DNA from: Crocinitomicaceae bacterium
GTDB lineage: Bacteria > Bacteroidota > Bacteroidia > Flavobacteriales_D > Crocinitomicaceae
Reading direction: 5' to 3'
Assembly: GCA_029238665.1 (NCBI GenBank)
Contig: JAQWFQ010000015.1
Span: forward strand, 1-46,965
DNA: 46,965 nt
This document shows, in pieces, positions 31,227-41,665 of this stretch. The position numbers and the translations under genes were made by a program. Position 1 is the first letter of the stretch. Each line of letters opens with the position of its first letter. The notes beneath the pieces are model-generated. The model worked only from the letters and a program-made list of their open reading frames with translations, made no database searches and had not been told where the DNA came from.

Positions 31227-33407
31227 TTAATTTGCCATTTCACTCATGAACTTTATCCACATCAAACGTAGCTCTTCTTCTGAGTAATCGCCTTCAAATT
31301 CATTGTGTGCCTCAGTTAAATCATCTGTTTCAGCCTCAGCAAAGTACTCATAAATCTCTTCCTGAGAATCTGAATCCAATACGTCGTCAATATAATAGTT
31401 GATGTTTACCCGTGTGCCAGATGTAACAATGGCTTGAATTTTCTCAATAACTTCATCAACACTTTTCCCTTGCGAGCGACCTATATCTTCTAAGGGTAAT
31501 TTTCTATCAATGTTTTGAATCAGCTGAACCTTAAGTCCCGATTTATTCACCACCGACTTCATTACGACATCTTGAGGTCGCTCAATGTTATTATCCTCAA
31601 CGTAACGACTTATAAGTGCTACAAATGGCACCCCATATCGTTGGGCTTTACCATTCCCCACACCTTGAACATTTGTTAATTCCTCAATGGTAATTGGGTA
31701 TTGAAAACACATGTCTTTTAACGATGGCTCCTGAAAAACAACAAATGGTGGTATGTCTTTTTTCTTCGATAAACTTTTTCGTAAATCAACCAATTGGTCG
31801 TACAGCCCTTGATCAAAGGCAGCTCCTCCTCCATTATTCACAACAATGGAGTCATCATCAATCACTAAGTAGTCACGCTCTTTAGACAAGAGGAATGAGC
31901 TTGGGTTATTTTTGAATTTAACCCCTGCTTCTGTCAACTTTAAGACTCCATAAGACTCAATGTCTTTGGAAAGCAACCCAGAAACAACACTTTGACGAAC
32001 AACTGCATTCCAGAAGTGCTCATCTTTATCCTTACCAATACCAAACAGCGGTAATTCGTTGTGCTTATATGCTTTAATCTCTGAATTAACATTCCCTGAT
32101 AAAAGTGCACAGTAATGTTTTGATTTTTGAGTCTCTTTTAAAAGCTCAACAGCATCCAACAGGTGTTTAACATATGTTTTACCTTCTGTTTTTTCTTTTG
32201 GTTCTTTACAGTTGTCGCACATTGAGTTGCAATTGCGTTCATCGTACTCTTCACCAAAATAATGCAAAATCATTTTACGCCTACAAACAGATGTTTCAGA
32301 GAACGAAGCAATTTCATTCAAAAGCTGTCTTCCGATTTCTTGTTCTGCTACGGGTTTTCCCTGTAAGAATTTTTCTAACTTCTCAATATCCTTATATCTA
32401 TAGAAGGAAATGCATTCACCTTCACCCCCATCTCTACCTGCTCTACCCGTCTCTTGATAATAACTTTCTAATGACTTTGGAATGTCGTGATGAATTACAA
32501 ATCGAACATCTGGTTTATCAATCCCCATACCAAAAGCAATTGTTGCAACAATCACATCCACATCTTCCATTAAAAACATATCCTGATGTCTAGCTCTAGA
32601 ACCCGAATCTAATCCGGCATGGTAAGGCAATGCGTTAATGCCATTAACCTGTAATATCTCAGCAAGCTCTTCTACTTTTTTTCGGCTCAAGCAGTAAATA
32701 ATTCCACTCTTCCCTTTTTGGCCTCTGATGTACTTTATTATTTGTTTCTCTACATCCTTTTTAGGAAGTATTCGATAGAAAAGATTATCTCGATTAAATG
32801 ACGACTTAAATATGGTCGCATCCAACATGTTCAAGTTTTTCTGAATGTCATATTGAACTTTTGGTGTCGCTGTAGCTGTTAAGGCAATGATTGGAACTTC
32901 AGATATTTCTGAGAAAATTTCTCTCAATCGTCTATACTCAGGTCTAAAATCGTGACCCCATTCTGAAATACAGTGTGCTTCGTCTATTGCAAAAAAAGAA
33001 ATCTTAACTGATTTAAAAAATTCAATGTTTTCTTTCTTAGTTAATGATTCTGGGGCAACATATAATAATTTTGATTTCCCAGCAATAATATCACCTTTGA
33101 CACGTGTAATTTCTGTTTTAGTCAGCGATGAATTTAAAAAGTGAGCTACAGATTCGTCATTGCTTATACTGCGAATGGCGTCCACCTGATTTTTCATTAA
33201 AGCAATTAACGGCGAAACGACAATAGCAGTCCCCTCAGAGAGGATGGCTGGCAATTGGTAACACATTGATTTTCCGCCACCAGTAGGCATAATAACAAAG
33301 GTGTTTTTTTTATCCAAAACATTCTGAATAATTTCTTCTTGTGCGCCCTTGAATCCATCAAACCCAAAGTATGATTTTAATGCTTCTTTTAAATTTAAAC
33401 TTGCCAT
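31227..33407 (-). CDS. recQ: ATP-dependent DNA helicase RecQ
   Basis: 726 residues from ATG 33407 (MASLNLKEALKSYFGFDGFK); an upstream in-frame ATG (33443) adds 12 unrelated residues. Helicase motifs: MPTGGGKSMCYQLPAI (I), FFAIDEAHCISEWGHDFRPE (II, DEAH), IALTATATPKVQYDI (III) and QETGRAGRDGGEGECI (VI). The RQC zinc site cysteines lie in CRRKMILHYFGEEYDERNC and MCDNCKE. An HRDC domain follows (~residues 530-605), then a bacteroidotal C-terminal extension ending in an acidic tail. It unwinds DNA 3'-5' in recombination and fork repair. The 20-base gap to the M20 gene has no strong terminator. Confidence 0.94.
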   Translation of the reverse strand: MASLNLKEALKSYFGFDGFKGAQEEIIQNVLDKKNTFVIMPTGGGKSMCYQLPAILSEGTAIVVSPLIALMKNQVDAIRSISNDESVAHFLNSSLTKTEITRVKGDIIAGKSKLLYVAPESLTKKENIEFFKSVKISFFAIDEAHCISEWGHDFRPEYRRLREIFSEISEVPIIALTATATPKVQYDIQKNLNMLDATIFKSSFNRDNLFYRILPKKDVEKQIIKYIRGQKGKSGIIYCLSRKKVEELAEILQVNGINALPYHAGLDSGSRARHQDMFLMEDVDVIVATIAFGMGIDKPDVRFVIHHDIPKSLESYYQETGRAGRDGGEGECISFYRYKDIEKLEKFLQGKPVAEQEIGRQLLNEIASFSETSVCRRKMILHYFGEEYDERNCNSMCDNCKEPKEKTEGKTYVKHLLDAVELLKETQKSKHYCALLSGNVNSEIKAYKHNELPLFGIGKDKDEHFWNAVVRQSVVSGLLSKDIESYGVLKLTEAGVKFKNNPSSFLLSKERDYLVIDDDSIVVNNGGGAAFDQGLYDQLVDLRKSLSKKKDIPPFVVFQEPSLKDMCFQYPITIEELTNVQGVGNGKAQRYGVPFVALISRYVEDNNIERPQDVVMKSVVNKSGLKVQLIQNIDRKLPLEDIGRSQGKSVDEVIEKIQAIVTSGTRVNINYYIDDVLDSDSQEEIYEYFAEAETDDLTEAHNEFEGDYSEEELRLMWIKFMSEMAN

Positions 33408-33557
33408 TGATCTTGAACTGTGATTCCCAACTAAAATACTCAAAATAAATACATCTACAGTTAATAAGTATAAAATAAAGAAGCTTTAAGAGCACTTTCA
33501 GATTAATTCCGCGAATTAAAGTGGCATATAAGGAGGATTAACTATTTTTACGACGTT

Positions 33558-34355
33558 ATGAGTGATGAACAACAAATGACTTTTTTGAATCACCTGGAAG
33601 AGCTGAGGTGGAGGCTTGTTCGAATCGCAATTGCTATCCTGGTTTTTGCTGTTGCCATTTGGGTTTTCCAGGAATGGATTATGGATCACATCTTCTTGTC
33701 CATGAAAGACCCTGATTTCTTTTCATTCAAACTCATGTGTGAACACCTCGGAGTATGTGTGAATGAAATTCCTATTAAGATGCAAAGCATGACTGTTTCT
33801 GGTCAGTTTTCATACGCACTGATGATGAGTATAATGGGTGGGATAATTGTTGCTTTTCCATTTATTTTCTATCAGATTTGGGCCTTTATAAAACCAGGAT
33901 TAAAGCATCAAGAAAAATCGGTAGCAAAAGGAATCGTTTTATATGTTTCTCTCTTGTTTTTCTTAGGTATAGCATTTGGGTACTTCATAGTAGCCCCGTT
34001 AGCTGTTCAGTTCTTTGGGTCGTATAAAATCAGTGCTAAAATTGATAATATTTTCACTATTAGCTCCTACATGAGTACCATTTTATCAACTGTTTTCTTT
34101 TCAGGACTACTCTTTCTTTTACCTGTCATTTCTTACTTATTTACACGACTTGGCGTTTTAAACGCAGCATACTTAAGGAAATACCGTAAGCATGCCATTA
34201 TCGGGATTTTAGTTTTGTCTGCTGTAATCACTCCACCTGACTTAATCAGTCAGGTTATCGTAGGTGTTCCAATCTTACTCTTGTACGAAGTGGGTATTTT
34301 CGTTTCTGCACGCATTGAGAAGAAAATGGCAAACGCAATGACAACAAAACATTAG
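33558..34355 (+). CDS. tatC: Twin-arginine translocase subunit TatC
   Basis: 265 residues with six membrane segments. It starts with the conserved MTFLNHLEELRWRLVRIAIA and shows the family block FPFIFYQIWAFIKPGLKHQE and the late motif VLSAVITPPDLISQVIVGVP. TatC recognises twin-arginine signal peptides and recruits TatA. TatA is not nearby. A strong AAGGAGG lies at 33531-33537, but 20 bases from the ATG, too far to act as a normal ribosome site; a near-match -7 box (TATTTTTA, 33543-33550) sits just before the start. Confidence 0.94.
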   Translation: MSDEQQMTFLNHLEELRWRLVRIAIAILVFAVAIWVFQEWIMDHIFLSMKDPDFFSFKLMCEHLGVCVNEIPIKMQSMTVSGQFSYALMMSIMGGIIVAFPFIFYQIWAFIKPGLKHQEKSVAKGIVLYVSLLFFLGIAFGYFIVAPLAVQFFGSYKISAKIDNIFTISSYMSTILSTVFFSGLLFLLPVISYLFTRLGVLNAAYLRKYRKHAIIGILVLSAVITPPDLISQVIVGVPILLLYEVGIFVSARIEKKMANAMTTKH

Positions 34356-34385
34356 TTTGCTACATTAAATGAGCTATAATGGCCT

Positions 34386-36851
34386 ATGAGAAAACTACTC
34401 ATCTTTATTTTCCTCTCAATTTCAATCACCTCTTTTTCTCAAAAGACAATTGTTGAAGGTGTTGTGCGTGACCAGATCTCTGGTGATCCTATGCCTTTTG
34501 TTACGGTTCGTTTTCAAAACTCAAAAATTGGTATAATTACAGATACACTCGGAGCGTATAGGTTAAACACCTATTATGCAACTGACAGTATCGTGTTTTC
34601 ATTCTCAAGCTATGTCACCGTTAAGCATCACGTAAAGTTAGATGAAGCTCAAACCATTAACGTAGAGATGCCTGTTCTTGTAGCTAACTTTGGAGAGGTA
34701 GTCGTGAAAGCACCGGACGAGCTCCCTTCTACACGACTGCACCGAAAATTAATTGCAAACAAACACATAAACAACAAGCAGAAATTGGCGTCTTATGAGT
34801 ACGAAGTTTACAATAAAGTTCAACTCGATATAAATAATATTGACGAGCAATTTAAAGCGCATGGTATTGTAAAAAAACTTGATGTGATCACGGATTATTT
34901 AGACTCCACAAATCAGGATAAGGATTTTCTGCCAATCATATTAAGCGAGTCTGTTTCAGATTACTACTACAAGAAAAATCCTAAACGGAAAAAAGAGGTC
35001 GTTAAAGCAACTCGAGTGAGTGGCGTTGAAAGTATAGAACTAAATCAATTTTTAGGGGATATGTATCTCGATGTCAACATCTATGATAACAACATTAAGT
35101 TATTCAACAAGTCGTTTATCAGTCCAGCCTCCGATTATGCCCGTAATTTCTATCGATTTTACTTAGAAGATTCTCTCTTTATTAATCAGTATTGGTGTTA
35201 TAAACTCAGCTTTAAACCTAAACGAAAAGGCGAAACAACCTTTGAAGGGGAGCTCTGGATTCACGACACAACGTATGCTGTTAAATCCTTTCATGTGAAT
35301 ATTTCTCCATGGGTAAATATTAATTATGTTCAAGACTTAGCTATAGACCAAGAATTCACTCAAGTTGAGCCCGAAGTTTGGATGTTAACAAATGAAACGA
35401 TGTTTGCTGATTTAAAAATCACACGAAACACCAAAGTCTACGGCATGTTTGGACGAAAACAATCTTCCCGAAGAAATTATGTGATAAATACAGAAAAACC
35501 AGCGGATTTTTATAAATCCAACAGCACTGTTGAAATTGCAGCCAACGCTACAAAACGAGATGATTTATATTGGAAAAAAATAAGGCACGAGCCACTAGCC
35601 CCTCAGGAGCAAGGAATCGATGAGATGCTTGATTCACTTGAAAACCTAACATTCTTCAACACCATGAAGAACACCATTTATTTCCTTACCACTGGATACT
35701 ACCCCGTAAATAAACTAGAGATTGGTAATGCTTTTTCTCTAATCAACATTAATCCTATAGAAAATGTAAGATTAAGCCTCGCTCTTAGAACATCAAATGC
35801 ATTTAGTAAGCGTGTTGAATTTGGTGGGAATTTAGCCTATGGACTTAGAGACGATGCTTTTAAATACGGAGCCTCTATGCGCTTTAAGCTAAGCCCTAAA
35901 AAACGAGGTGTTTTATCCTTATATTATTCCTATAACTTAGAACAAATAGGGCAGTCTTCAACGGCTGTATCATCATTTGGAAACCTACTACAAACAGGAC
36001 CTTTAGATAGATTAACCTTTGTAGAAAAAGTTGGAGTTAACCTGGAAAAAGACATTCTCAAAGACATCATCATATTTGCTGGTTTTGAATGGAAAGAATA
36101 CACCGCAACTGGAACAATAAACTATCTTAAACCAAATAAAACATCAGGTTATAACGATACAATAAATAAAATACACACGACTGAGTTTGTTGCTAAATAT
36201 CGTTGGGCAAAAAATGAAGAGTTTATTTCAGGGTCTTTTGATAGAACATCAATTCGAAGTAAATACCCTATCATTGAGCTTAAAGGGACTTTTGGGGTCA
36301 AAGGACTATTCGGAGGGGATTATAATTATCAAAAAATTGATTTATCGGTCGAACATACAGCAACTATTGGAGTTCTTGGAAGAATTCGATATGGGATAAA
36401 TGCCGGAACAATTTTTGGAAGTGCGGCATATCCTTTTTTAACCGTGCATGAGGGAAATCAATCGTATTGGCTATCTGATAACGCATTCAATAAAATGAAC
36501 TTTTTTGAGTTTATATCAGACAGGTATGCCTCTGTTTTAATTGAAAATCATTGGGAAGGATTTTTCTTTGACAAAATTCCTTGGGTTAGAAAAGCAAAGT
36601 TAAGGCTTGTAACAACAGGGAAAGCTGTATTCGGACAACTGTCCCAACGCCATTTAAATGAAATGATATTGCCTACATTTACAAAACAATTTGAGAATAC
36701 ACCTTATGTTGAAGTAGCGATGGGTATTGAGAATATATTTAAATTAGGCCGTGTTGATGTATTTTGGCGACTTACACATTTAAACCCAGGCGTAAACATT
36801 ACGGATATACAGGCATTTGGTATTCGAACAAAATATGTCATTAACTTTTAA
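34386..36851 (+). CDS. DUF5686 outer-membrane protein with carboxypeptidase-regulatory-like domain
   Basis: 821 residues. Signal peptide 1-19 ([19 protein letters not shown]). Residues ~22-105 form a CarboxypepD_reg-like beta sandwich ([20 protein letters not shown]). The rest is the DUF5686 region, with a periplasmic part and a C-terminal beta barrel of alternating aromatic strands ending TKYVINF, whose last Phe fits BAM recognition. Its function is not established; these proteins are typical of Bacteroidota outer membranes. It lies between tatC and lptB on the same strand; the 10-base gap to lptB suggests co-transcription with the LPS exporter ATPase. Confidence 0.82.
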   Translation: MRKLLIFIFLSISITSFSQKTIVEGVVRDQISGDPMPFVTVRFQNSKIGIITDTLGAYRLNTYYATDSIVFSFSSYVTVKHHVKLDEAQTINVEMPVLVANFGEVVVKAPDELPSTRLHRKLIANKHINNKQKLASYEYEVYNKVQLDINNIDEQFKAHGIVKKLDVITDYLDSTNQDKDFLPIILSESVSDYYYKKNPKRKKEVVKATRVSGVESIELNQFLGDMYLDVNIYDNNIKLFNKSFISPASDYARNFYRFYLEDSLFINQYWCYKLSFKPKRKGETTFEGELWIHDTTYAVKSFHVNISPWVNINYVQDLAIDQEFTQVEPEVWMLTNETMFADLKITRNTKVYGMFGRKQSSRRNYVINTEKPADFYKSNSTVEIAANATKRDDLYWKKIRHEPLAPQEQGIDEMLDSLENLTFFNTMKNTIYFLTTGYYPVNKLEIGNAFSLININPIENVRLSLALRTSNAFSKRVEFGGNLAYGLRDDAFKYGASMRFKLSPKKRGVLSLYYSYNLEQIGQSSTAVSSFGNLLQTGPLDRLTFVEKVGVNLEKDILKDIIIFAGFEWKEYTATGTINYLKPNKTSGYNDTINKIHTTEFVAKYRWAKNEEFISGSFDRTSIRSKYPIIELKGTFGVKGLFGGDYNYQKIDLSVEHTATIGVLGRIRYGINAGTIFGSAAYPFLTVHEGNQSYWLSDNAFNKMNFFEFISDRYASVLIENHWEGFFFDKIPWVRKAKLRLVTTGKAVFGQLSQRHLNEMILPTFTKQFENTPYVEVAMGIENIFKLGRVDVFWRLTHLNPGVNITDIQAFGIRTKYVINF

Positions 36852-36861
36852 CGATAGCTCT

Positions 36862-37593
36862 ATGAAATTATATACCACCGAAATTCGAAAGTCTTACAAA
36901 GGAAGAGATGTAGTTAAGGGAGTATCTGTTGAGGTTAAGCAAGGTGAAATTGTTGGATTACTTGGGCCAAATGGCGCTGGTAAAACCACTTCATTTTACA
37001 TGATTGTAGGCTTAGTTCAGCCAGATTCAGGAAAAGTATTCTTGAATGACAAGGATATAACTTCGCTGCCAATGTACAAACGATCACAGATGGGACTGGG
37101 ATACCTTCCGCAAGAAGTTTCTGTTTTTCGCAAGCTAACGGTAGAAGATAACATTATGGCTATTCTTGAAATGACTGATCTAAATAAAAAAGAGAGGCAT
37201 GAAAGATTGGAGCAGCTGCTCAATGAATTTAGCTTAACGCATGTGCGTAAAAACTTGGGGAATCGACTCTCTGGAGGTGAAAAACGAAGAACAGAAATAG
37301 CCAGAGCTTTAGCAACTAATCCAAAGTTTGTTCTGCTAGACGAACCTTTTGCTGGCGTTGACCCTATTGCTGTAGAAGATATTCAAAGTATTATTTCAGA
37401 GTTGAAACAACGCAATATAGGTGTGCTAATTACAGACCATAACGTTCAAGAGACCTTGTCAATTACAGATCGCGCCTATTTATTGTTTGAAGGAAATATT
37501 TTAAAATCTGGAACTGCGAAAGAATTAGCCGCAGACGAACAAGTTCGTAAGGTTTATCTCGGTAAAAACTTCGAGTTAAGAGCTAGTAAATAA
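36862..37593 (+). CDS. lptB: LPS export ABC transporter ATP-binding protein LptB
   Basis: 243 residues from ATG 36862 ([20 protein letters not shown]). Earlier in-frame ATGs at 36817 and 36835 overlap the upstream gene and add non-family residues. Motifs: Walker [13 protein letters not shown]-loop [18 protein letters not shown], signature [20 protein letters not shown], Walker [14 protein letters not shown] and switch histidine [10 protein letters not shown]. The VEDN and GVDP stretches are diagnostic of LptB rather than other ABC ATPases. It powers LptFG to move LPS toward the outer membrane. Confidence 0.94.
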   Translation: MKLYTTEIRKSYKGRDVVKGVSVEVKQGEIVGLLGPNGAGKTTSFYMIVGLVQPDSGKVFLNDKDITSLPMYKRSQMGLGYLPQEVSVFRKLTVEDNIMAILEMTDLNKKERHERLEQLLNEFSLTHVRKNLGNRLSGGEKRRTEIARALATNPKFVLLDEPFAGVDPIAVEDIQSIISELKQRNIGVLITDHNVQETLSITDRAYLLFEGNILKSGTAKELAADEQVRKVYLGKNFELRASK

Positions 37594-37595
37594 AA

Positions 37596-37619
37596 AAGGG
37601 TCACCTATCGATGACCCTT
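37596..37619 (-). terminator. Terminator between lptB and the small lipoprotein gene
   Basis: AAGGGTCA pairs with TGACCCTT around an 8-base loop. The minus strand has a T-run directly after the stem, so it best serves the lipoprotein gene; being symmetric it may also stop lptB transcripts. Confidence 0.7.
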
Positions 37620-37639
37620 AAATAAATATTGGTGTACTT

Positions 37640-37780
37640 CTACAAAGAAGCCATATCAGCGTTCTCAATTTGATCTACACTTCCATAAGCATCACAATGC
37701 CCACCTTTAGCTGCTCCACAAGCTGTTAAAACTGCTGTCAGCATCAATCCTGTTAATGTCAAGGCTAAAAATTTTTTCAT
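37640..37780 (-). CDS. Small lipoprotein, 46 residues
   Basis: ATG at 37780, TAG at 37640. It starts MKKFLALTLTGLMLTAVLTA, followed by a lipobox (LTAC, Cys21), so the mature lipoprotein has only 26 residues: Cys-Gly-Ala-Ala-Lys-Gly-Gly-His-Cys, then DAYGSVDQIENADMASL. The His-Cys-Asp-Ala-Tyr-Gly run looks conserved in Bacteroidota as I recall, but the function is unknown. It has its own terminator and a possible -7 box (TAGTTTTG at 37849-37842 on the minus strand), with a leader of about 57 bases, so it appears to be an independent gene. Confidence 0.7.
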   Translation of the reverse strand: MKKFLALTLTGLMLTAVLTACGAAKGGHCDAYGSVDQIENADMASL

Positions 37781-37940
37781 TGTTGTTGTTTTTAACGTTA
37801 AAATACGATTCTCTAGTTTGTTACACTACGCGTGTACACAACAAAACTAAGATAAATTACATGATTCCCTTAATATTGTTTTCCACAATTGATGTTTAAT
37901 AGCGTGAAATAAACTAAATTTCAAATCGTTAATCATTTCA

Positions 37941-39635
37941 ATGTCTAAAGCTCTTCTCTTGCTCTTACTTCTAAATACACTCTATTCTTTAGGGCAAGAT
38001 AATTATGAATTAATATTTTCAAATGAAAGCTATAAACAACTTGTAAAAAGACCAAAAACAACATTCAAAGACAGTTTATCTGTAGTTGATTTTACGCGGA
38101 AGTTACAGTCTAATGCAATCAACAGCGGCTATATTCTTGCCTCTATTGATCAACTTGAATTTAGTGGGAAACAGGCTTCTCTGAATTTTAATCTTGGGGA
38201 TAAATTCTCATCCTGTATTTTAACCATTGACCCCGTAGAACTTTTGTTTTTAAAGCGAAATAGTCGTGTCAATGAAAAGCTAATCAGCCGGGTTGCATTT
38301 ACACCAAATGAACTTAATAAAACCTTGTCTTCTACATTAAACACATACCTTAATCAGGGCTATCCTTTTGCCTCCGTTAAATTAAAAAACCCACTAATTG
38401 AACGCCATCAATTAACATCCGAAATAAACATCATTCGCGGTCCTTACTATACTTGGAGTGCAATAAATGTAAGAGGTGACTCTGCAATATCAACGAAATA
38501 CATTTCAAACTTACTTGACATAAAGGTAGGAGAACCTTATACCGAATATAGTCTAAATGAGGTCTCTAAACGCATTGAACAAGTTCCATTTCTCAACGAA
38601 ACAAAACCTCCCGAATTACTTTTTACAAAACAAGGTGTTGAGTTATTTCTCTATTTAGAATCTATCCCCATCAGCTCTTTCAATGGGGTTGTTGGCTTTC
38701 AGCCTAATCCAAATTCCACAAAAGGAGTGTTTACAGGAGCGTTAAATTTGACACTACACGATGTTTTACATCGAGGAGAGCTCCTTACTATAAAATGGCA
38801 AAGTATTCAAGTACAAACACAAGCATTAGACGCACATTTAAACTACCCATTCTTATTCAACACCTCATTTGGAATTGATGGAACATTTAATTTATACAAA
38901 AGAGACACATCCTTTCTTGAATTAAAATCGACCATCGGAATTCAGTATTTTCTTAGGCACGGAAATTATATAAAAGCATATTATCAAAACATGAAATCAA
39001 ACGCCCTTTCTGGCGGAGAAAATAATCCTTCTTTTTCGAAATTAGGAAATGTTCAGTCCAACAGTTACGGCATCGCTTATTTATTCAAGAATACCGATTA
39101 CGCTCCAAATCCATCACGGGGTATAGACCTACTGTTTGAATCCAACGTTGGTACTCGAAAAGTTCAAACAATAGACACAGTCTCCGAAATTAAATCAGCA
39201 CTCTACCAGATGAAACTAAAGGTTGACTGTTTTATTCCACTGCACAAAAGACATGTGCTTCGTTTAGCAAATTTGACAGAGTTCTATGCTTCAGATGAAA
39301 TTTTTGAAAATGAGGTTTATCGATACGGAGGGCTGACAAATCAACGCGGATTTAATGAAGATGAACTGTACGCAACAACGAAAACAACGGCAACACTCGA
39401 ATACCGTTTTCTCCTAGATAAAAACTCACACGTATTTGTCTTTTACGACCAAAGCTGGTATGAAAATAACAGTAGTTCTTACTATAACGACACGCCTTTT
39501 GGGTTTGGCCTTGGGCTTGCATTTCGCACAAACTTTGGCATATTTTCAATCTCATATGCGCTAGGAAAACAACGCAACAATCCGATACTTTTTAGCAACA
39601 GTAAGGTTCATTTCGGTTATAATGTTTATTTTTAA
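37941..39635 (+). CDS. BamA/TamA-like outer-membrane beta-barrel protein
   Basis: 564 residues. A signal peptide is followed by POTRA-like modules (~20-250; for example NEKLISRVAFTPNELNKTLS, LNTYLNQGYPFASVKL, INVRGDSAISTKYISNLLDI) and a 16-strand-type Omp85 barrel from ~255. Barrel features include YRYGGLTNQRGFNEDELYAT (the loop 6 region with an RGF-type motif), FVFYDQSWYENN and the end VHFGYNVYF with C-terminal Phe. It is shorter than BamA (~800), so a TamA-like or lineage-specific Omp85 is more likely. It probably inserts or exports envelope proteins or lipids; partner unknown. Confidence 0.8.
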   Translation: MSKALLLLLLLNTLYSLGQDNYELIFSNESYKQLVKRPKTTFKDSLSVVDFTRKLQSNAINSGYILASIDQLEFSGKQASLNFNLGDKFSSCILTIDPVELLFLKRNSRVNEKLISRVAFTPNELNKTLSSTLNTYLNQGYPFASVKLKNPLIERHQLTSEINIIRGPYYTWSAINVRGDSAISTKYISNLLDIKVGEPYTEYSLNEVSKRIEQVPFLNETKPPELLFTKQGVELFLYLESIPISSFNGVVGFQPNPNSTKGVFTGALNLTLHDVLHRGELLTIKWQSIQVQTQALDAHLNYPFLFNTSFGIDGTFNLYKRDTSFLELKSTIGIQYFLRHGNYIKAYYQNMKSNALSGGENNPSFSKLGNVQSNSYGIAYLFKNTDYAPNPSRGIDLLFESNVGTRKVQTIDTVSEIKSALYQMKLKVDCFIPLHKRHVLRLANLTEFYASDEIFENEVYRYGGLTNQRGFNEDELYATTKTTATLEYRFLLDKNSHVFVFYDQSWYENNSSSYYNDTPFGFGLGLAFRTNFGIFSISYALGKQRNNPILFSNSKVHFGYNVYF

Positions 39636-39650
39636 TATTCAAACTTTTTT

Positions 39651-40901
39651 ATGCTAATTACCACCCTAACAACCGCTGTTATCATTTCTATTGCCATTGC
39701 TGTTTGGCTCTTTGCAAAACAGGGAAGTCAAAATACTTTGATGAGAAAATTGGAAGCTCAAATTGAATCCTTAAAACAAGATGTAGACCTACATAAGTCT
39801 GTGGGAATAAAAGCTTCTGCTGAAAAGGAAGGTCTGGAGCGTATTCTAGAAATCGAAAAAGCACAAGCCATTACAAAACAGAAAGAACTAACAGTACAGC
39901 TTGAGCTTGTTGGTAAGGATATCGTTGCTCGAGGGAATAAAACACTAAAAGCTGAAAATGAAGAACAGTTAAAACAACTCTTAACGCCGCTACGGGAGAA
40001 ACTAGAAACATTTGAGCTCAAAGTCACTGAAAATAAAGAGCACGACATTGAGCGATTTGCCAACATGGAAACCTTAATTAAAACGCTTTCTGACCAACAT
40101 TCAAAAATGCATAACACAGCACAAAACCTGGTAAATGCATTGAAAGGCGAACAGAAAACACAGGGAGACTGGGGAGAGTTAGCACTCGAACGAATATTGG
40201 AGTTTAGTGGACTTGAAAAAGGTAGAGAATATCATGTTCAACCAACTTATCAAAATGACAACAACGAGCGGTTACGTCCAGACGTAGTGATTAATTTACC
40301 CGAAGAAAAACACATTATAATTGACTCTAAAGTGTCGCTCAAAGCTTTTGAACAGTATGTCAATGAAGAAGACTATGAGCTCAAGAAAACAGCCTTGAGC
40401 AACCATATTATTTCAATAAAAGCACACATTAAAGGATTAGGGGATAAAGATTATGCACACCTCCCAGACCTTACTTCGCCCGATTTTGTCCTCATGTTTA
40501 TGCCAATAGAATCCGCATTTGCTTTAGCCATGAAAGAAGAGCCTATGCTCTACCAGCAGGCATGGAAAAGAAAAGTTGTAATTGTTACGCCCTCTACATT
40601 ATTGGCTACGTTGAAAACCGTTGAAGGCCTTTGGAAACAAGAACGTCAAAACAAACATGCCTTTGAAATTGCAGAACAAGCAGGTAGGTTGTATGATAAA
40701 TTTGTTGGTTTTGTGGGAGATCTTGAAAAAGTTGGGGCAAAACAAAAGGATGCGACTACTGCTTATGAAGATGCAATGTCCAAACTTACGGATGGGCGTG
40801 GTAACTTAACCCGATCTGCTGAAAAATTAAAAGAGTTGGGGGTGAAATCTAAGAAACAATTGGATAAAAAATACCTAAATGACAGCAGTGACTCAGCTTA
40901 A
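39651..40901 (+). CDS. rmuC: DNA recombination protein RmuC homologue
   Basis: 416 residues. An N-terminal membrane segment (ITTLTTAVIISIAIAVWLFA) is followed by a coiled coil (~30-150) and the RmuC domain: GDWGELALERILEFSGLEKG, LRPDVVINLPEEKHIIIDSK, VMFMPIESAFALA-like block FVLMFMPIESAFALAMKEEP, and VVIVTPSTLLATLKTVEGLW. The domain is nuclease-like (PD-(D/E)xK fold) and limits inversions at short repeats in E. coli. Its stop codon overlaps that of mlaF on the other strand by four bases (TTAA). Confidence 0.92.
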   Translation: MLITTLTTAVIISIAIAVWLFAKQGSQNTLMRKLEAQIESLKQDVDLHKSVGIKASAEKEGLERILEIEKAQAITKQKELTVQLELVGKDIVARGNKTLKAENEEQLKQLLTPLREKLETFELKVTENKEHDIERFANMETLIKTLSDQHSKMHNTAQNLVNALKGEQKTQGDWGELALERILEFSGLEKGREYHVQPTYQNDNNERLRPDVVINLPEEKHIIIDSKVSLKAFEQYVNEEDYELKKTALSNHIISIKAHIKGLGDKDYAHLPDLTSPDFVLMFMPIESAFALAMKEEPMLYQQAWKRKVVIVTPSTLLATLKTVEGLWKQERQNKHAFEIAEQAGRLYDKFVGFVGDLEKVGAKQKDATTAYEDAMSKLTDGRGNLTRSAEKLKELGVKSKKQLDKKYLNDSSDSA

Positions 40902-41665
40902 CTACGCTTTTCTTGAATTGACGAGCGTATTTCTTTCATAAAATCTGACGCATAAACAAAGTCAACGACCTCTTGATTTTCTGTCGTAATAATTGATTTT
41001 CTGTCTCCTTGCCACCAATTCCTACCATTGTGAATAAATAAGATTGTATCTCCTATCTCAATAACGGAATTCATATCGTGTGTAATTACAACAGTTGTCA
41101 TATTATACTCATAGGTGATTTCTCGAATCAAATTATCTATAACAATGGCTGTTTTTGGATCTAAGCCCGAATTAGGCTCATCACAAAATAAATAACTAGG
41201 ATTCATTGATATAGCACGTGCAATGGCTATACGTTTTTGCATTCCTCCAGAGCACTCTGCAGGAAACAATCCATTTTTTCCTGTAAGGTTAACACGGTCT
41301 AAGCAAAAATTAACACGGTCCAATTTCTCTTCTCTTGTCATATCAGAGAACATCGTTAAAGGAAACATAATATTTTCCTCTACAGTCATCGAGTCAAACA
41401 ATGCTGAGCTTTGAAAAAGCATTCCAATTTCTTTTCGAATGGACTTTTTATCCTTGCGTGACATTGCTGTAAAGTCCCTATTGTCATAAAATACCGATCC
41501 TGTATCAGGCTCGTGTAGTCCAACAATACACTTCGCGAGCACAGACTTCCCTTGACCAGATTGACCAATAATTAAATTGACCTTTCCCTTCTCAAACCTT
41601 GTACTTACGTCATGTAGAATATGGCTGTCTCCAAATGACTTATTAACTCCCTTAACCTCAATCAT
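40898..41665 (-). CDS. mlaF: MlaF-type ABC transporter ATP-binding protein
   Basis: 255 residues. Walker A IIGQSGQGKSVLAKCIVGLH, signature ECSGGMQKRIAIARAISMNP, Walker B YLFCDEPNSGLDPKTAIVID and switch VVITHDMNSVIEIGDTILFI. The SGGMQKR form and SGLDP are typical of the MCE-linked MlaF family. With MlaE it moves phospholipids between inner and outer membrane. Start overlaps the mlaE stop (ATGA). No MCE (MlaD) gene follows; the gene runs straight into convergent rmuC. Confidence 0.9.
   Translation of the reverse strand: MIEVKGVNKSFGDSHILHDVSTRFEKGKVNLIIGQSGQGKSVLAKCIVGLHEPDTGSVFYDNRDFTAMSRKDKKSIRKEIGMLFQSSALFDSMTVEENIMFPLTMFSDMTREEKLDRVNFCLDRVNLTGKNGLFPAECSGGMQKRIAIARAISMNPSYLFCDEPNSGLDPKTAIVIDNLIREITYEYNMTTVVITHDMNSVIEIGDTILFIHNGRNWWQGDRKSIITTENQEVVDFVYASDFMKEIRSSIQEKRS

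Noticed and set aside
31694-32593. Open frames on the plus strand inside recQ
   Set aside because: They lie opposite a clear RecQ frame with all helicase motifs, show no family pattern and no start signals.
36817-36861. Earlier starts for lptB inside the DUF5686 gene
   Set aside because: The added residues overlap the conserved C-terminal strand of the upstream barrel; the ATG at 36862 gives the normal LptB length.
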